From: Piscinibacter sp047600445
Lineage (GTDB): Bacteria; Pseudomonadota; Gammaproteobacteria; Burkholderiales; Burkholderiaceae_C
NCBI RefSeq assembly: GCF_047600445.1
Contig: NZ_JASGKT010000002.1
Coordinates: 186,001 to 250,000, forward strand
Reading direction: 5' to 3'
Length of the DNA: 64,000 nucleotides
A program made the position numbers and the translations under genes. Shown here piece after piece: positions 9,817-17,965 of this stretch (the first letter of the stretch is position 1; each line of letters starts with the position of its first letter). The notes under the pieces are model-generated. The model worked only from the letters and a program-made list of their open reading frames with translations, ran no database searches and was not told where the DNA came from.

Positions 9817-10077
9817 ATGGCACAGAAAAAGGGCGGCGGCTCGACCCGCAACGGCCGTGACTCGAAGCCGAAGATGCTCGGCGTGAAGGCCTTCGGCGGC
9901 CAGACGGTGTCGGCCGGCTCGATCATCGTGCGCCAGCGCGGCACCAAGTTCCACGCCGGCACCAACGTCGGCGTCGGCAAGGACCACACGCTGTACGCGC
10001 TGGCCGACGGCCAGGTGAAGTTCGCCGTCAAGGGCGCGCTGAACCGCCACACGGTCAGCATCGTCGAGGCGGCCTGA
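9817..10077 (+). CDS. rpmA: 50S ribosomal protein L27
   Basis: An 86-residue large-subunit protein whose N-terminus reaches the peptidyl transferase centre. It starts MAQKKGGGSTRNGRDS; there is no N-terminal extension needing protease cleavage as in Firmicutes. AAGGAG lies 9 bases ahead of the ATG. The family motif FHAGTNVGVGKDHTL is present. It is cotranscribed with rplU; a hairpin follows before obgE. Confidence 0.99.
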   Translation: MAQKKGGGSTRNGRDSKPKMLGVKAFGGQTVSAGSIIVRQRGTKFHAGTNVGVGKDHTLYALADGQVKFAVKGALNRHTVSIVEAA

Positions 10078-10130
10078 GCACGCAGCCGCATCCGCGGCTC
10101 GGCGCCTGAAGTCCCGGTGAATTCCCGCTG

Positions 10131-10153
10131 AAGCCCCGGTCCGTCCGGGGCTT
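10131..10153 (+). terminator. Hairpin after rpmA, possible partial terminator
   Basis: AAGCCCCGG, five-base loop, CCGGGGCTT: a perfect 9-bp stem 53 bases past the rpmA stop. The following bases (CGTCGTTTC) are only weakly T-rich, so it may attenuate rather than stop transcription into obgE. Confidence 0.5.
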
Positions 10154-10205
10154 CGTCGTTTCGGGCGCCGCACCACTACCATCCGCGCCAGACGCGCAAG
10201 CCCGC

Positions 10206-11279
10206 ATGAAGTTCGTCGACGAAGCCACCATCGACGTTGCCGCCGGCAACGGCGGCAACGGCTGCGCGAGCTTTCGCCGCGAGAAGTTCATCCCCTTCGG
10301 CGGCCCCGACGGCGGCGACGGCGGGCGCGGCGGCAGCGTCTACGCGGTCGGCGACCGCAACCTCAACACGCTGATCGACTTCCGCTACGCGCGCCGCCAC
10401 GAGGCGCGCAACGGCGAGGCCGGGCGCGGCTCCGACCAGTACGGTGCGGCCGCCGACGACATCGTGCTGCGCATGCCCATGGGCACCATCATCACCGACC
10501 TCGACAGCGGTGCGGTGCTCGGCGAACTGCTGGTGCCCGGCGAGAAGCTGCTGCTGGCCAAGGGCGGCGACGGCGGCTTCGGCAACCTGCACTTCAAGAG
10601 CAGCACCAACCGCGCGCCGCGCCAGAAGACGCCCGGCTGGCCGGGCGAGCAGCGCAAGCTCAAGCTCGAACTGCGCGTGCTGGCCGACGTCGGCCTGCTG
10701 GGCATGCCCAACGCCGGCAAGTCGACGCTGATCGCGGCGGTGTCGAACGCGCGGCCGAAGATCGCCGACTACCCCTTCACCACGCTGCACCCCAACCTCG
10801 GCGTGGTGCGCGTCGGTCCGGAGCAGAGCTTCGTCGTCGCCGACATCCCCGGCCTGATCGAAGGCGCGTCGGAAGGCGCCGGCCTCGGCCACCTGTTCCT
10901 GCGCCATCTGCAGCGCACCCACCTGCTGCTGCACGTGGTCGACATGGCGCCGTTCGACGATGCGGTCGACCCGGTGGCGCAGGCGCGCGCCATCGTCGCC
11001 GAACTGAAGAAGTACGACCCGGCGCTGCACGCCAAGCCGCGCTGGCTGGTGCTCAACAAGCTCGACATGGTGCCGGCCGAGGAGCGCGCCGGGCGCGTCA
11101 AGGACTTCGTGCGCCGCCTGCGCTGGAAGGGCCCGGTGTTCGAGATCTCGGCGCTGACGCGCGAAGGCTGCCAGTCGCTGGTGCGCGCGGTGTACGAGCA
11201 CGTCGCCAGGCTGCGCAACGTGGTGCCCGACGATCCCGATCCGCGCTTCGACGCGGCCGGCGCGGAGGCCTCGCGATGA
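10206..11279 (+). CDS. obgE: GTPase ObgE/CgtA
   Basis: An essential GTPase that acts in late 50S subunit assembly and stress signalling. The 357 residues contain the glycine-rich Obg fold (residues 1-158, with GGNGGNG and GGDGGRGG repeats) and then a GTPase domain with G1 GMPNAGKST near residue 166, G2 around YPFTT, G3 DIPGL and G4 NKLD. The C-terminal extension is short and lacks the acidic tail seen in E. coli. It follows L21-L27 as in most proteobacteria and overlaps proB by the ATGA tetranucleotide. Confidence 0.97.
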   Translation: MKFVDEATIDVAAGNGGNGCASFRREKFIPFGGPDGGDGGRGGSVYAVGDRNLNTLIDFRYARRHEARNGEAGRGSDQYGAAADDIVLRMPMGTIITDLDSGAVLGELLVPGEKLLLAKGGDGGFGNLHFKSSTNRAPRQKTPGWPGEQRKLKLELRVLADVGLLGMPNAGKSTLIAAVSNARPKIADYPFTTLHPNLGVVRVGPEQSFVVADIPGLIEGASEGAGLGHLFLRHLQRTHLLLHVVDMAPFDDAVDPVAQARAIVAELKKYDPALHAKPRWLVLNKLDMVPAEERAGRVKDFVRRLRWKGPVFEISALTREGCQSLVRAVYEHVARLRNVVPDDPDPRFDAAGAEASR

Positions 11280-12397
11280 GCGTTGCTCCCTTGCTGAATG
11301 CGCGCCGCATCGTCGTCAAGGTCGGCTCGGCGCTGGTCACCGACGAGGGCCGCGGCGTCGACGCGCGCGCCATCGGCGACTGGTGCCGCCAGATGGCGGC
11401 GCTGGCGCGCGAGGGCCGCGAACTGGTGATGGTCTCCAGCGGCGCGATCGCCGAGGGCATGAAGCGCCTCGGCTGGAGCACGCGCCCCAGGGAAGTGAAC
11501 GAACTGCAGGCCGCCGCGGCGGTCGGGCAGATGGGCCTGGCGCAGATCTACGAGTCGAAGCTGCGCGAGCAGGGCATGGGCAGCGCGCAGGTGCTGCTGA
11601 CGCACGCCGACCTGGCCGACCGCGAGCGCTACCTCAACGCGCGCTCGACGCTGCTGACGCTGCTGGCGCTGCGCGTGCTGCCGGTGATCAACGAGAACGA
11701 CACCGTCGTCAACGACGAGATCAAGTTCGGCGACAACGACACGCTCGGCGCGCTGGTGGCCAACCTGATCGACGCCGACGCGCTGGTGATCCTCACCGAC
11801 CAGAAGGGCCTGTACACGGCCGACCCGCGCCAGCATCCCGACGCGAGCTTGGTGCACGAGGCGCGCGCCGGCGATCCGGCGCTCGAGCGCATGGCCGGCG
11901 GCGCCGGCTCCAGCCTCGGGCGCGGCGGCATGCTGACCAAGATCCTCGCCGCCAAGCGCGCGGCGGGCAGCGGCGCCAGCACGGTGATCGCCTGGGGCCG
12001 CGAGAGCGACGTGCTGCTGCGCCTGGCGCGCGGCGAGGCGATCGGCACCGCGCTGACCGCCGCCACGCCCAAGCAGGCGGCGCGCAAGCAGTGGATGGCC
12101 GACCATCTGCAACTGCGCGGCGGCGTGGTGATCGACGAGGGCGCGGTGAAGAAACTGCGCGACGAGGGCAAGAGCCTGCTGCCGATCGGCGTGGTCGAGG
12201 TGCGCGGCGACTTCCATCGCGGCGACGTGATCGCGGTGCGCGACACGGCCGGCCGCGAGATCGCGCGCGGCCTGGCCAACTACGGCAGCGCCGAGGCGCG
12301 CCTGATCGCGCGCAAGCCGTCGGGCGAGTTCGAGCGGCTGCTCGGCTACAGCGCCGAGCCCGAGATGATCCACCGCGACAACCTGGTGCTCGGCTGA
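11276..12397 (+). CDS. proB: Glutamate 5-kinase
   Basis: The first step of proline synthesis, ATP-dependent phosphorylation of glutamate. It has 373 residues: an amino-acid kinase domain (RIVVKVGSALVTDEG at the start, SSGAIAEGM, NENDTVVNDEIKFGDND for substrate binding) and a C-terminal PUA domain from about residue 275. Feedback inhibition by proline is known for the family. The start overlaps obgE (ATGA), indicating coupling. It converges with rppH 13 bases downstream, and a short CTGAGC/GCTCAG dyad spans the gap. Confidence 0.97.
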   Translation: MSVAPLLNARRIVVKVGSALVTDEGRGVDARAIGDWCRQMAALAREGRELVMVSSGAIAEGMKRLGWSTRPREVNELQAAAAVGQMGLAQIYESKLREQGMGSAQVLLTHADLADRERYLNARSTLLTLLALRVLPVINENDTVVNDEIKFGDNDTLGALVANLIDADALVILTDQKGLYTADPRQHPDASLVHEARAGDPALERMAGGAGSSLGRGGMLTKILAAKRAAGSGASTVIAWGRESDVLLRLARGEAIGTALTAATPKQAARKQWMADHLQLRGGVVIDEGAVKKLRDEGKSLLPIGVVEVRGDFHRGDVIAVRDTAGREIARGLANYGSAEARLIARKPSGEFERLLGYSAEPEMIHRDNLVLG

Positions 12398-12410
12398 GCC
12401 CGGGCGCCGC

Positions 12411-12983
12411 TCAGCGCGACTCGTCGGGTGGCGGTTCGTCGGGCCGCGGCCCTTCGGCGCGGTGGTGCGGGCGCAGGCCCGAGCGCAGGTAGCGGTTGTG
12501 GTGGTGCGCGCTGCGCGGCAGGAAGCGCGCCAGTTCGGTCAGCGCCATCTGGTAGACGTCGCGCTTGAAGTCGATCACCACTTCCAGCGGCACCCAGTAC
12601 TCGTTCCAGCGCCAGGCGTCGAACTCGGGGTGGTCGCTGGCGCGCAGGTTCATGTCGCTGTCGCGGCCGACCATCTGGAGCAGGAACCAGATCTGCTTCT
12701 GCCCCTTGTAGTGGCCGCGCGCGTCGCGCCGGATGTAGTGCTCGGGCACCTCGTAGCGCAGCCAGTCGCGCGTGCGCGCGACGATGCGCACATGCTCCGG
12801 CATCAGCCCCACCTCTTCGTGGAGCTCGCGGTACATCGCCTGCTCGGGCGTCTCGCCGTGCTTGATGCCCCCTTGCGGGAACTGCCAGGAGTGGGTCCGG
12901 ATCCGCTTGCCCCAGAAAACCTGGTTCTTGTGGTTGAGCAGGATGATGCCGACGTTGGGTCTGAACCCCTCACGGTCGAGCAT
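12411..12983 (-). CDS. rppH: RNA pyrophosphohydrolase RppH
   Basis: A Nudix hydrolase that removes pyrophosphate from the 5' end of mRNAs and starts their decay. The 190-residue protein begins MLDREGFRPNVGIILL and has the Nudix box GGIKHGETPEQAMYRELHEE continuing VG. The C-terminal tail beyond about residue 160 is basic, then Pro/Glu-rich, as is common in this order. A start two codons upstream at 12989 is possible. It diverges from proS; a promoter is visible at 13015-13042. Confidence 0.96.
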   Translation of the reverse strand: MLDREGFRPNVGIILLNHKNQVFWGKRIRTHSWQFPQGGIKHGETPEQAMYRELHEEVGLMPEHVRIVARTRDWLRYEVPEHYIRRDARGHYKGQKQIWFLLQMVGRDSDMNLRASDHPEFDAWRWNEYWVPLEVVIDFKRDVYQMALTELARFLPRSAHHHNRYLRSGLRPHHRAEGPRPDEPPPDESR

Positions 12984-13014
12984 AATCAACCCCGAAATTG
13001 CGCTAGTTCAAATC

Positions 13015-13042
13015 ATTATTGCATCGGTGTGACGGGCTTCAA
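13015..13042 (-). promoter_or_regulatory. Putative rppH promoter
   Basis: On the minus strand TTGAAG (13042-13037), 16 bases, AATAAT (13020-13015). Initiation near 13008 would leave a leader of about 25 bases before rppH. The divergent proS promoter was not identified. Confidence 0.45.
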
Positions 13043-13082
13043 CCCCTTGGGTTACCCGCAGCCCCGGCCCGGTGCCTTCCGC

Positions 13083-14828
13083 ATGAAATCCACCCAGTTT
13101 TTCGTCTCCACCCTGAAGGAAGCGCCGGCGGACGCCGAGGTCGTGAGCCACAAGCTGATGATGCGCGCCGGCCTGATCAAGCGGCTCGGCGCCGGCATCT
13201 ACAGCTACATGCCGATGGGGCTGCGCGTGATCCGCAAGGTCGAGCAGATCATCCGCGAGGAGATGAACCGCGCCGGCGCCGTCGAGCTGCTGATGCCGGT
13301 GGTGCAGCCGGCCGAGCTGTGGCAGGAGACCGGCCGCTTCGAGAAGATGGGCCCCGAGCTGCTGCGCGTGAAAGACCGCCACGAGCGCGACTTCATCATC
13401 CAGCCGACCTCGGAAGAGGTGATCACCGACATCGCTCGCCAGGAGCTGCGCAGCTACCGCGCGCTGCCGAAGAATTTCTATCACATCCAGACCAAGTTCC
13501 GCGACGAGCGCCGGCCGCGCTTCGGCGTGATGCGCGGGCGCGAGTTCACGATGAAGGACGCCTATTCCTTCGACCGTGACGCCGACGCCGCCGGGGCGAG
13601 CTACCAGCGCATGTACGACGCCTACGTGCGCATCTTCGAGCGCATGGGCCTGACCTTCCGCGCCGTGGCGGCCGACACCGGCGCGATCGGCGGCGACCGC
13701 TCGCACGAGTTCCAGGTGATCGCCGACACCGGCGAGGACGCCATCGTCTACTGCCCCGATTCCGACTACGCCGCCAACATGGAACTGGCCGAGGCGGTGG
13801 CGCCGAAGGCGCCGCGCGGCGCCGCCGCGCAGCCGCTGGCCAAGACGCCGACGCCCGGGCGCAGCACCTGCGAGGACGTGGCCGCGCTGCTCGGCATCCC
13901 CTTGCAGCGCACCGTGAAGTCGCTGGTGCTCGCGACCGACGAGCGCAACGACAAGGGCGACGTGGTGCGCAGCACCGTGTGGCTGCTGCTGGTGCGCGGC
14001 GACCACCAGCTCAACGAAGTCAAGGCCGGCAAGCTCGCGGGGCTGAAGGACGGCTTCCGCTTCGCCACCGTGGCCGAGATCGAGAGCCACTTCGGCTGCA
14101 AGCCGGGCTACCTCGGGCCGATCGGCACGGTCAAGCCGGTCAAGGTCGTGGCCGATCGCACGGTGGCGGCGATGAGCGACTTCGTCTGCGGCGCCAACGA
14201 GGCCGACTTCCACTACACCGGCGTGAACTGGGGGCGCGACCTGCCCGAGCCCGACGCGGTGGCCGACATCCGCAACGTCACCGAGGGCGAGCTCTCGCCC
14301 GACGGCCGCGGCGTGCTGGCGATCCAGCGCGGCATCGAGGTCGGCCACGTGTTCTTCCTCGGCACCAAGTACAGCGCGGCGATGAACGCCACCTACCTCG
14401 ACGAAGCCGGCAAGCCGCAACTGATGCAGATGGGCTGCTACGGCATCGGCGTCACCCGCATCCTCGGCGCGGCGGTCGAGCAGGGTCACGACGAGCGCGG
14501 CATCGTCTGGCCCGACGCGATGGCGCCGTTCAGCGCGGTGATCTGCCCGATCGGCTACGAGCGCAGCGCCGAGGTCAAGGCCACCGCCGACGCGCTGCAC
14601 GCCGAGTTGGAAGCGCTGGGCATCGACGTGATGCTCGACGACCGCGGCGAGCGCCCCGGCGCGATGTTCGCCGACTGGGAGCTGATCGGCATTCCGCACC
14701 GGCTGGTGATCTCCGAGCGCGGCCTGAAGGAAGGCCGCATCGAGTACCAGGGCCGGCGCGATGCGCAGGCCACGCCGCTGGCGCCGGCCGAGGCGGCCGC
14801 GCACCTGAAAGGCGTGCTGAAGCGATGA
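13083..14828 (+). CDS. proS: Prolyl-tRNA synthetase
   Basis: A class II aminoacyl-tRNA synthetase of the bacterial type, 581 residues. Motif 1 lies near the start (RKVEQIIREEMNRAGAVELLMP), motif 2 around FRDERRPRFGVMRGREF, then a YbaK-like editing insertion (about residues 225-390) that clears mis-charged alanyl-tRNA, motif 3 (CYGIGVTRILGA), and the anticodon-binding domain at the C-terminus. The start at 13083 (MKSTQFFVSTLKEAP) matches the family; the longer open frame upstream overlaps rppH. It overlaps the next gene as ATGA. Confidence 0.98.
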   Translation: MKSTQFFVSTLKEAPADAEVVSHKLMMRAGLIKRLGAGIYSYMPMGLRVIRKVEQIIREEMNRAGAVELLMPVVQPAELWQETGRFEKMGPELLRVKDRHERDFIIQPTSEEVITDIARQELRSYRALPKNFYHIQTKFRDERRPRFGVMRGREFTMKDAYSFDRDADAAGASYQRMYDAYVRIFERMGLTFRAVAADTGAIGGDRSHEFQVIADTGEDAIVYCPDSDYAANMELAEAVAPKAPRGAAAQPLAKTPTPGRSTCEDVAALLGIPLQRTVKSLVLATDERNDKGDVVRSTVWLLLVRGDHQLNEVKAGKLAGLKDGFRFATVAEIESHFGCKPGYLGPIGTVKPVKVVADRTVAAMSDFVCGANEADFHYTGVNWGRDLPEPDAVADIRNVTEGELSPDGRGVLAIQRGIEVGHVFFLGTKYSAAMNATYLDEAGKPQLMQMGCYGIGVTRILGAAVEQGHDERGIVWPDAMAPFSAVICPIGYERSAEVKATADALHAELEALGIDVMLDDRGERPGAMFADWELIGIPHRLVISERGLKEGRIEYQGRRDAQATPLAPAEAAAHLKGVLKR

Positions 14829-15445
14829 GCCCGCGGCGCCGGCTGCTGCTGGCCGGCCTGCTGGCGCCGCTGGCCGCGGCCCTGCCGCGGCCCGCCGAGG
14901 CAGGCGCGCAGAAGGAGGAGCCGCTGGCCGACGCGGTGCGCGGCGCGCTCGCCGCGGCGATCGCCAACAGCGCGCCGCCCAAGCCGGCTTTCGACACCAT
15001 TGAGGCGCGCCTGGCCTACCTGCGCTGGCTGGGCGCGATGAGCACGCGGCTGCAACGCCGCAAGGCGGAGCACGTCACGCGCGTCGAGTTCCTCGAGACG
15101 CTGTGGTACGAGAGCAAGCGCGCCGGCCTGGAGCCGGCGCTGGTGCTCGGGCTGATCCAGGTAGAAAGCGGCTTTCGCAAGTACGCCATCAGCTCGGCCG
15201 GCGCGCGCGGCTACATGCAGGTGATGCCGTTCTGGACGCGCCTGATCGGCGATGGCGACGCGGCCAGCCTGTTCCACATGCAGAGCAACCTGCGCTTCGG
15301 CTGCGTGATCCTGCGCCACTACCTCGACCTGGAGCGCGGCGACCTGTTCCTCGCACTCGGTCGCTACAACGGCAGCCGCGGCAAGCTGCAGTACCCGAAC
15401 GCGGTGTTCGGCGCGCGCAAGGCCTGGCTGCACGCCGACGGCTGA
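14825..15445 (+). CDS. Periplasmic lytic transglycosylase (SLT domain)
   Basis: A peptidoglycan-cleaving enzyme of 206 residues. A signal peptide (MSPRRRLLLAGLLAPL, cleavage near PAEAGA) is followed by a helical linker and a GH23 SLT domain. The catalytic glutamate is E114 in LIQVESGF, followed by the family motifs SSAGARGYMQVMP and RYNGS. It overlaps the end of proS by four bases, so it is probably coupled. It resembles the short Slt-like proteins found after proS in Burkholderiales; I would not assign it to a named Mlt class. Confidence 0.92.
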   Translation: MSPRRRLLLAGLLAPLAAALPRPAEAGAQKEEPLADAVRGALAAAIANSAPPKPAFDTIEARLAYLRWLGAMSTRLQRRKAEHVTRVEFLETLWYESKRAGLEPALVLGLIQVESGFRKYAISSAGARGYMQVMPFWTRLIGDGDAASLFHMQSNLRFGCVILRHYLDLERGDLFLALGRYNGSRGKLQYPNAVFGARKAWLHADG

Positions 15446-16027
15446 TCAGCCCTCGGCGCCCAGCCCGCCCCAGGCATGCGGCGCGGCCTCCTCGACGCCG
15501 AGCAGCGCGAGCACACGCTCGACGGTGTCGTCGATGACCTCGTCGAGCGTCCGCGGCCGGTGGTAGAAGGCCGGCAGCGGCGGGAACACCACGGCGCCCA
15601 TCTCGGTGGCGGCCGTCATGTTGCGCAGGTGGGCGAGGTGCAGCGGCGTTTCGCGCACCATCAGCACGAGGCGGCGGCGCTCCTTGAGCGTCACGTCGGC
15701 CGCGCGTGTCAGCAGGTTGTCGCCCAGGCCGTGGGCGATCGCAGCGAGCGACTTCATCGAGCACGGCGCCACCACCATCGCCTCGGCGGCGAACGAGCCG
15801 CTGGCGATCGCCGCGCCGATGTCGCCGCTGGCGTAGGCCACGTCGGCGAGCCGCTCCAGCGCGCGCCGGTCCAGGCCCAGCTCGTGGTGCACGCTCAGGA
15901 TGCCGGCGGGGCTGGCCACCAGGTGCGTCTCGCGCCCCACCTCGCGCAGGCGGCGCAGCAGGCGCACCGCATAGACCGCGCCGGTCGCCCCGGTGACGCC
16001 GACGACGACGCGGCGTGCCGCGTTCAT
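15446..16027 (-). CDS. ubiX: Flavin prenyltransferase UbiX
   Basis: Makes prenylated FMN, the cofactor of the UbiD decarboxylase in ubiquinone synthesis. The 193-residue flavoprotein opens with VVGVTGATGAVYAVRLL (FMN binding), has VVAPCSMKSLAAIAHG, and ends with the family stretch MVRETPLHLAHLRNM and PPLPAFYHRP. It converges end-to-end with the transglycosylase, stop next to stop. It lies 7 bases after grxD on the same strand. Confidence 0.97.
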   Translation of the reverse strand: MNAARRVVVGVTGATGAVYAVRLLRRLREVGRETHLVASPAGILSVHHELGLDRRALERLADVAYASGDIGAAIASGSFAAEAMVVAPCSMKSLAAIAHGLGDNLLTRAADVTLKERRRLVLMVRETPLHLAHLRNMTAATEMGAVVFPPLPAFYHRPRTLDEVIDDTVERVLALLGVEEAAPHAWGGLGAEG

Positions 16028-16034
16028 GCGCGGC

Positions 16035-16346
16035 TCATTCCACCAGCAGCGGCTGCAGTTCGCCCGACTGGTACATCTCCATCATGATGTCCGAGCCGCC
16101 GACGAACTCGCCCTTCACGTAGAGCTGCGGGATGGTCGGCCAGTTGGCGTAGTCCTTGACGCCCTGGCGGATCTCCTCGTCTTCCAGCACGTTGACGGTG
16201 GTGAGGTCGTTCACGCCGCAGGCCTTGAGGATCTGCACCGCGCGGCCCGAGAAGCCGCACATCGGAAACTGCGCGTTGCCCTTCATGAAGAGCACCACGC
16301 GGTTGTTCTTGACGATCTCGTCGATGCGGGTCTTGACGTCGCTCAT
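16035..16346 (-). CDS. grxD: Monothiol glutaredoxin, Grx4 type
   Basis: A CGFS glutaredoxin that carries [2Fe-2S] clusters in iron-sulfur trafficking. The 103-residue protein has CGFS at C30, the upstream MKGNAQFPM, and the glutathione-binding motifs WPTIPQLYVKGEFVGGSDI. There is no second thioredoxin domain. It is upstream of ubiX in a likely two-gene unit. A TATAAC sequence at 16389-16384 on this strand could be its -10, without a clear -35. Confidence 0.97.
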   Translation of the reverse strand: MSDVKTRIDEIVKNNRVVLFMKGNAQFPMCGFSGRAVQILKACGVNDLTTVNVLEDEEIRQGVKDYANWPTIPQLYVKGEFVGGSDIMMEMYQSGELQPLLVE

Positions 16347-16424
16347 GGTCGTGTTCGGTCCGGGTGTCTGCCAACAGGCCGACGTTATACGGCAAGCCGC
16401 AATCCCGGCGTGCGAGTCGGCGCA

Positions 16425-17021
16425 TCAGAAGGCGTAGGAGGCGCCGATCTGCAGCACCGGCGTCAGGCGCAGCTCGCGCACCAGGTCGTCCACGCCCTGG
16501 TAGGCGCCGCTGCGGCCCAGGCGCACCGCGTTGCCGGCGCCCAGCGCCATCAGGCCGAAGTCGGCGCTGTAGCTCCAGCCGCCGCGCCCGGCCAGGCCGC
16601 TGTAGCCGACGCCGATGTAGGGCAGGGCGCCGCCGTCGTCGCGCGCATCGCCGAACAGCCGGCGCTCGGGCGCCAGCAGGCTGCCGCCGCTCTGGCCGGC
16701 CCACAGCGCCGGGCGGGGCCCGACCACCAGCCCGCTGGTGGCGCGCAGCACGCCGGAGTGGCCGCCGTCGGCCGACTGCCAGCGCGCCAGCAGGTAGTCG
16801 CCCATGATGCTGAGGCTGCGCGGGTTCAGGCCGCTGCCGTCATCGGCGCCGAGACCGGCCTGCCACGGCGGCGCCGGCTGGCTGATCGCCAGGCGCGCCT
16901 GCCAGCGCGCCCAGGTCAGGCTGTCGTCCTGCCATTTCAGGCCCTCGCCCGGGCCCGCCAGCGCCTGGCCCGAGGCGGCCAGCGCAAAAGTCACCGTGAG
17001 CATCCACCGGATTGCGTGCAT
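16425..17021 (-). CDS. Putative outer-membrane beta-barrel protein
   Basis: A 198-residue exported protein: signal peptide MHAIRWMLTVTFALAASG with an AxA cleavage site near ALAGPG, then alternating short aromatic/glycine segments and a C-terminus ending ASYAF, the terminal-Phe signature of outer-membrane barrels. It resembles the small all-beta proteins that Burkholderiales genomes carry as hypothetical, but no named family is certain. It sits between prmC and grxD, which are usually adjacent, so it looks like a lineage-specific addition. Confidence 0.7.
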   Translation of the reverse strand: MHAIRWMLTVTFALAASGQALAGPGEGLKWQDDSLTWARWQARLAISQPAPPWQAGLGADDGSGLNPRSLSIMGDYLLARWQSADGGHSGVLRATSGLVVGPRPALWAGQSGGSLLAPERRLFGDARDDGGALPYIGVGYSGLAGRGGWSYSADFGLMALGAGNAVRLGRSGAYQGVDDLVRELRLTPVLQIGASYAF

Positions 17022-17143
17022 GTTCGGCTCCCTTGATGGTCCGGGTCCATGCTACGCCGCGGGCGCCGGCTTGTGGCGCACGCCACCCCTGCGACTGTGG
17101 TGTCGGCGCCGAATCCGCCAACAAGTGGCGGAACCGCCGGGGC

Positions 17144-17965
17144 TCAGCGTCGCGCGCCGGTGCAGCGCGGCTGGCCGCCCAGGTCGCGCCGCATCGCGAT
17201 GCCCGCGAAGCCGGCATCGGCGAGCAGCCGCCGCACGGCGTCGGCCTGGTCGTAGCCGTGTTCGAGCAGCAGCCAGCCGCCCGGCTCGAGGTGGGCGGCG
17301 GCGCCGGCGACGATCTCGCGCAGCGCCCGCAGGCCGTCCGCGCCGGGCGTCAGCGCGGACCGCGGCTCGGCGGCGAGGGCGGCCAGGTGCGGGTCGGCGC
17401 CGTCGATGTAGGGCGGGTTGGACAGCGCGAGGCGGAAGCACCGCCCGGCCAGCGGCTGCCACCACGAGCCGTGCAGCAGTTCGACGGCCAGCCCGAGCCG
17501 CTCGGCATTCGCGCCGGCCACCGCCAGCGCGTCGCGGCTCGTGTCGGTGGCGGTGACGGCGGCGGCCGGGCAGTCGTGCTTGAGCGCCAGCGCGATCGCG
17601 CCGCTGCCGGTGCCGAGGTCGACCACGCCGGGCGCTTCGGCGGCCAGCTCGCCGCGCAGCAGCTCGACGGCCCAGTCGACCAGCACCTCGGTGTCGGGGC
17701 GCGGCACCAGCACGCGCGCATCCACCTGCAAGTCCAGGCCGTGGAATTCCTTGCTGCCCAGCAGGTAGGCCACCGGCTCGCCGCCGCGCCGCCGCGCCAG
17801 CAGCCCGGCGTAGCGCGCCGCGTCGGCCGGGGCCAGCGCGGCGTCGTCGTGCGCCAGCAGCCAGGCGCGCGGTCGGCCGAGCACGTGGCCGAGCAGCAGT
17901 TGCGCGTCGAGCCGCTCGATGCCGCGCGCGCGCGCGGCGGCGAGCGCCTCGGCCAGCGTTTTCAT
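17144..17965 (-). CDS. prmC: Release factor glutamine methyltransferase PrmC
   Basis: Methylates the GGQ glutamine of RF1 and RF2. The 273-residue protein has an N-terminal helical domain, the SAM motif VDLGTGSGAIALAL and the catalytic SNPPYI motif. The start at 17965 overlaps the prfA stop as ATGA, so enzyme and substrate genes are translationally coupled; an upstream in-frame extension would lie wholly within prfA and is rejected. Confidence 0.97.
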   Translation of the reverse strand: MKTLAEALAAARARGIERLDAQLLLGHVLGRPRAWLLAHDDAALAPADAARYAGLLARRRGGEPVAYLLGSKEFHGLDLQVDARVLVPRPDTEVLVDWAVELLRGELAAEAPGVVDLGTGSGAIALALKHDCPAAAVTATDTSRDALAVAGANAERLGLAVELLHGSWWQPLAGRCFRLALSNPPYIDGADPHLAALAAEPRSALTPGADGLRALREIVAGAAAHLEPGGWLLLEHGYDQADAVRRLLADAGFAGIAMRRDLGGQPRCTGARR

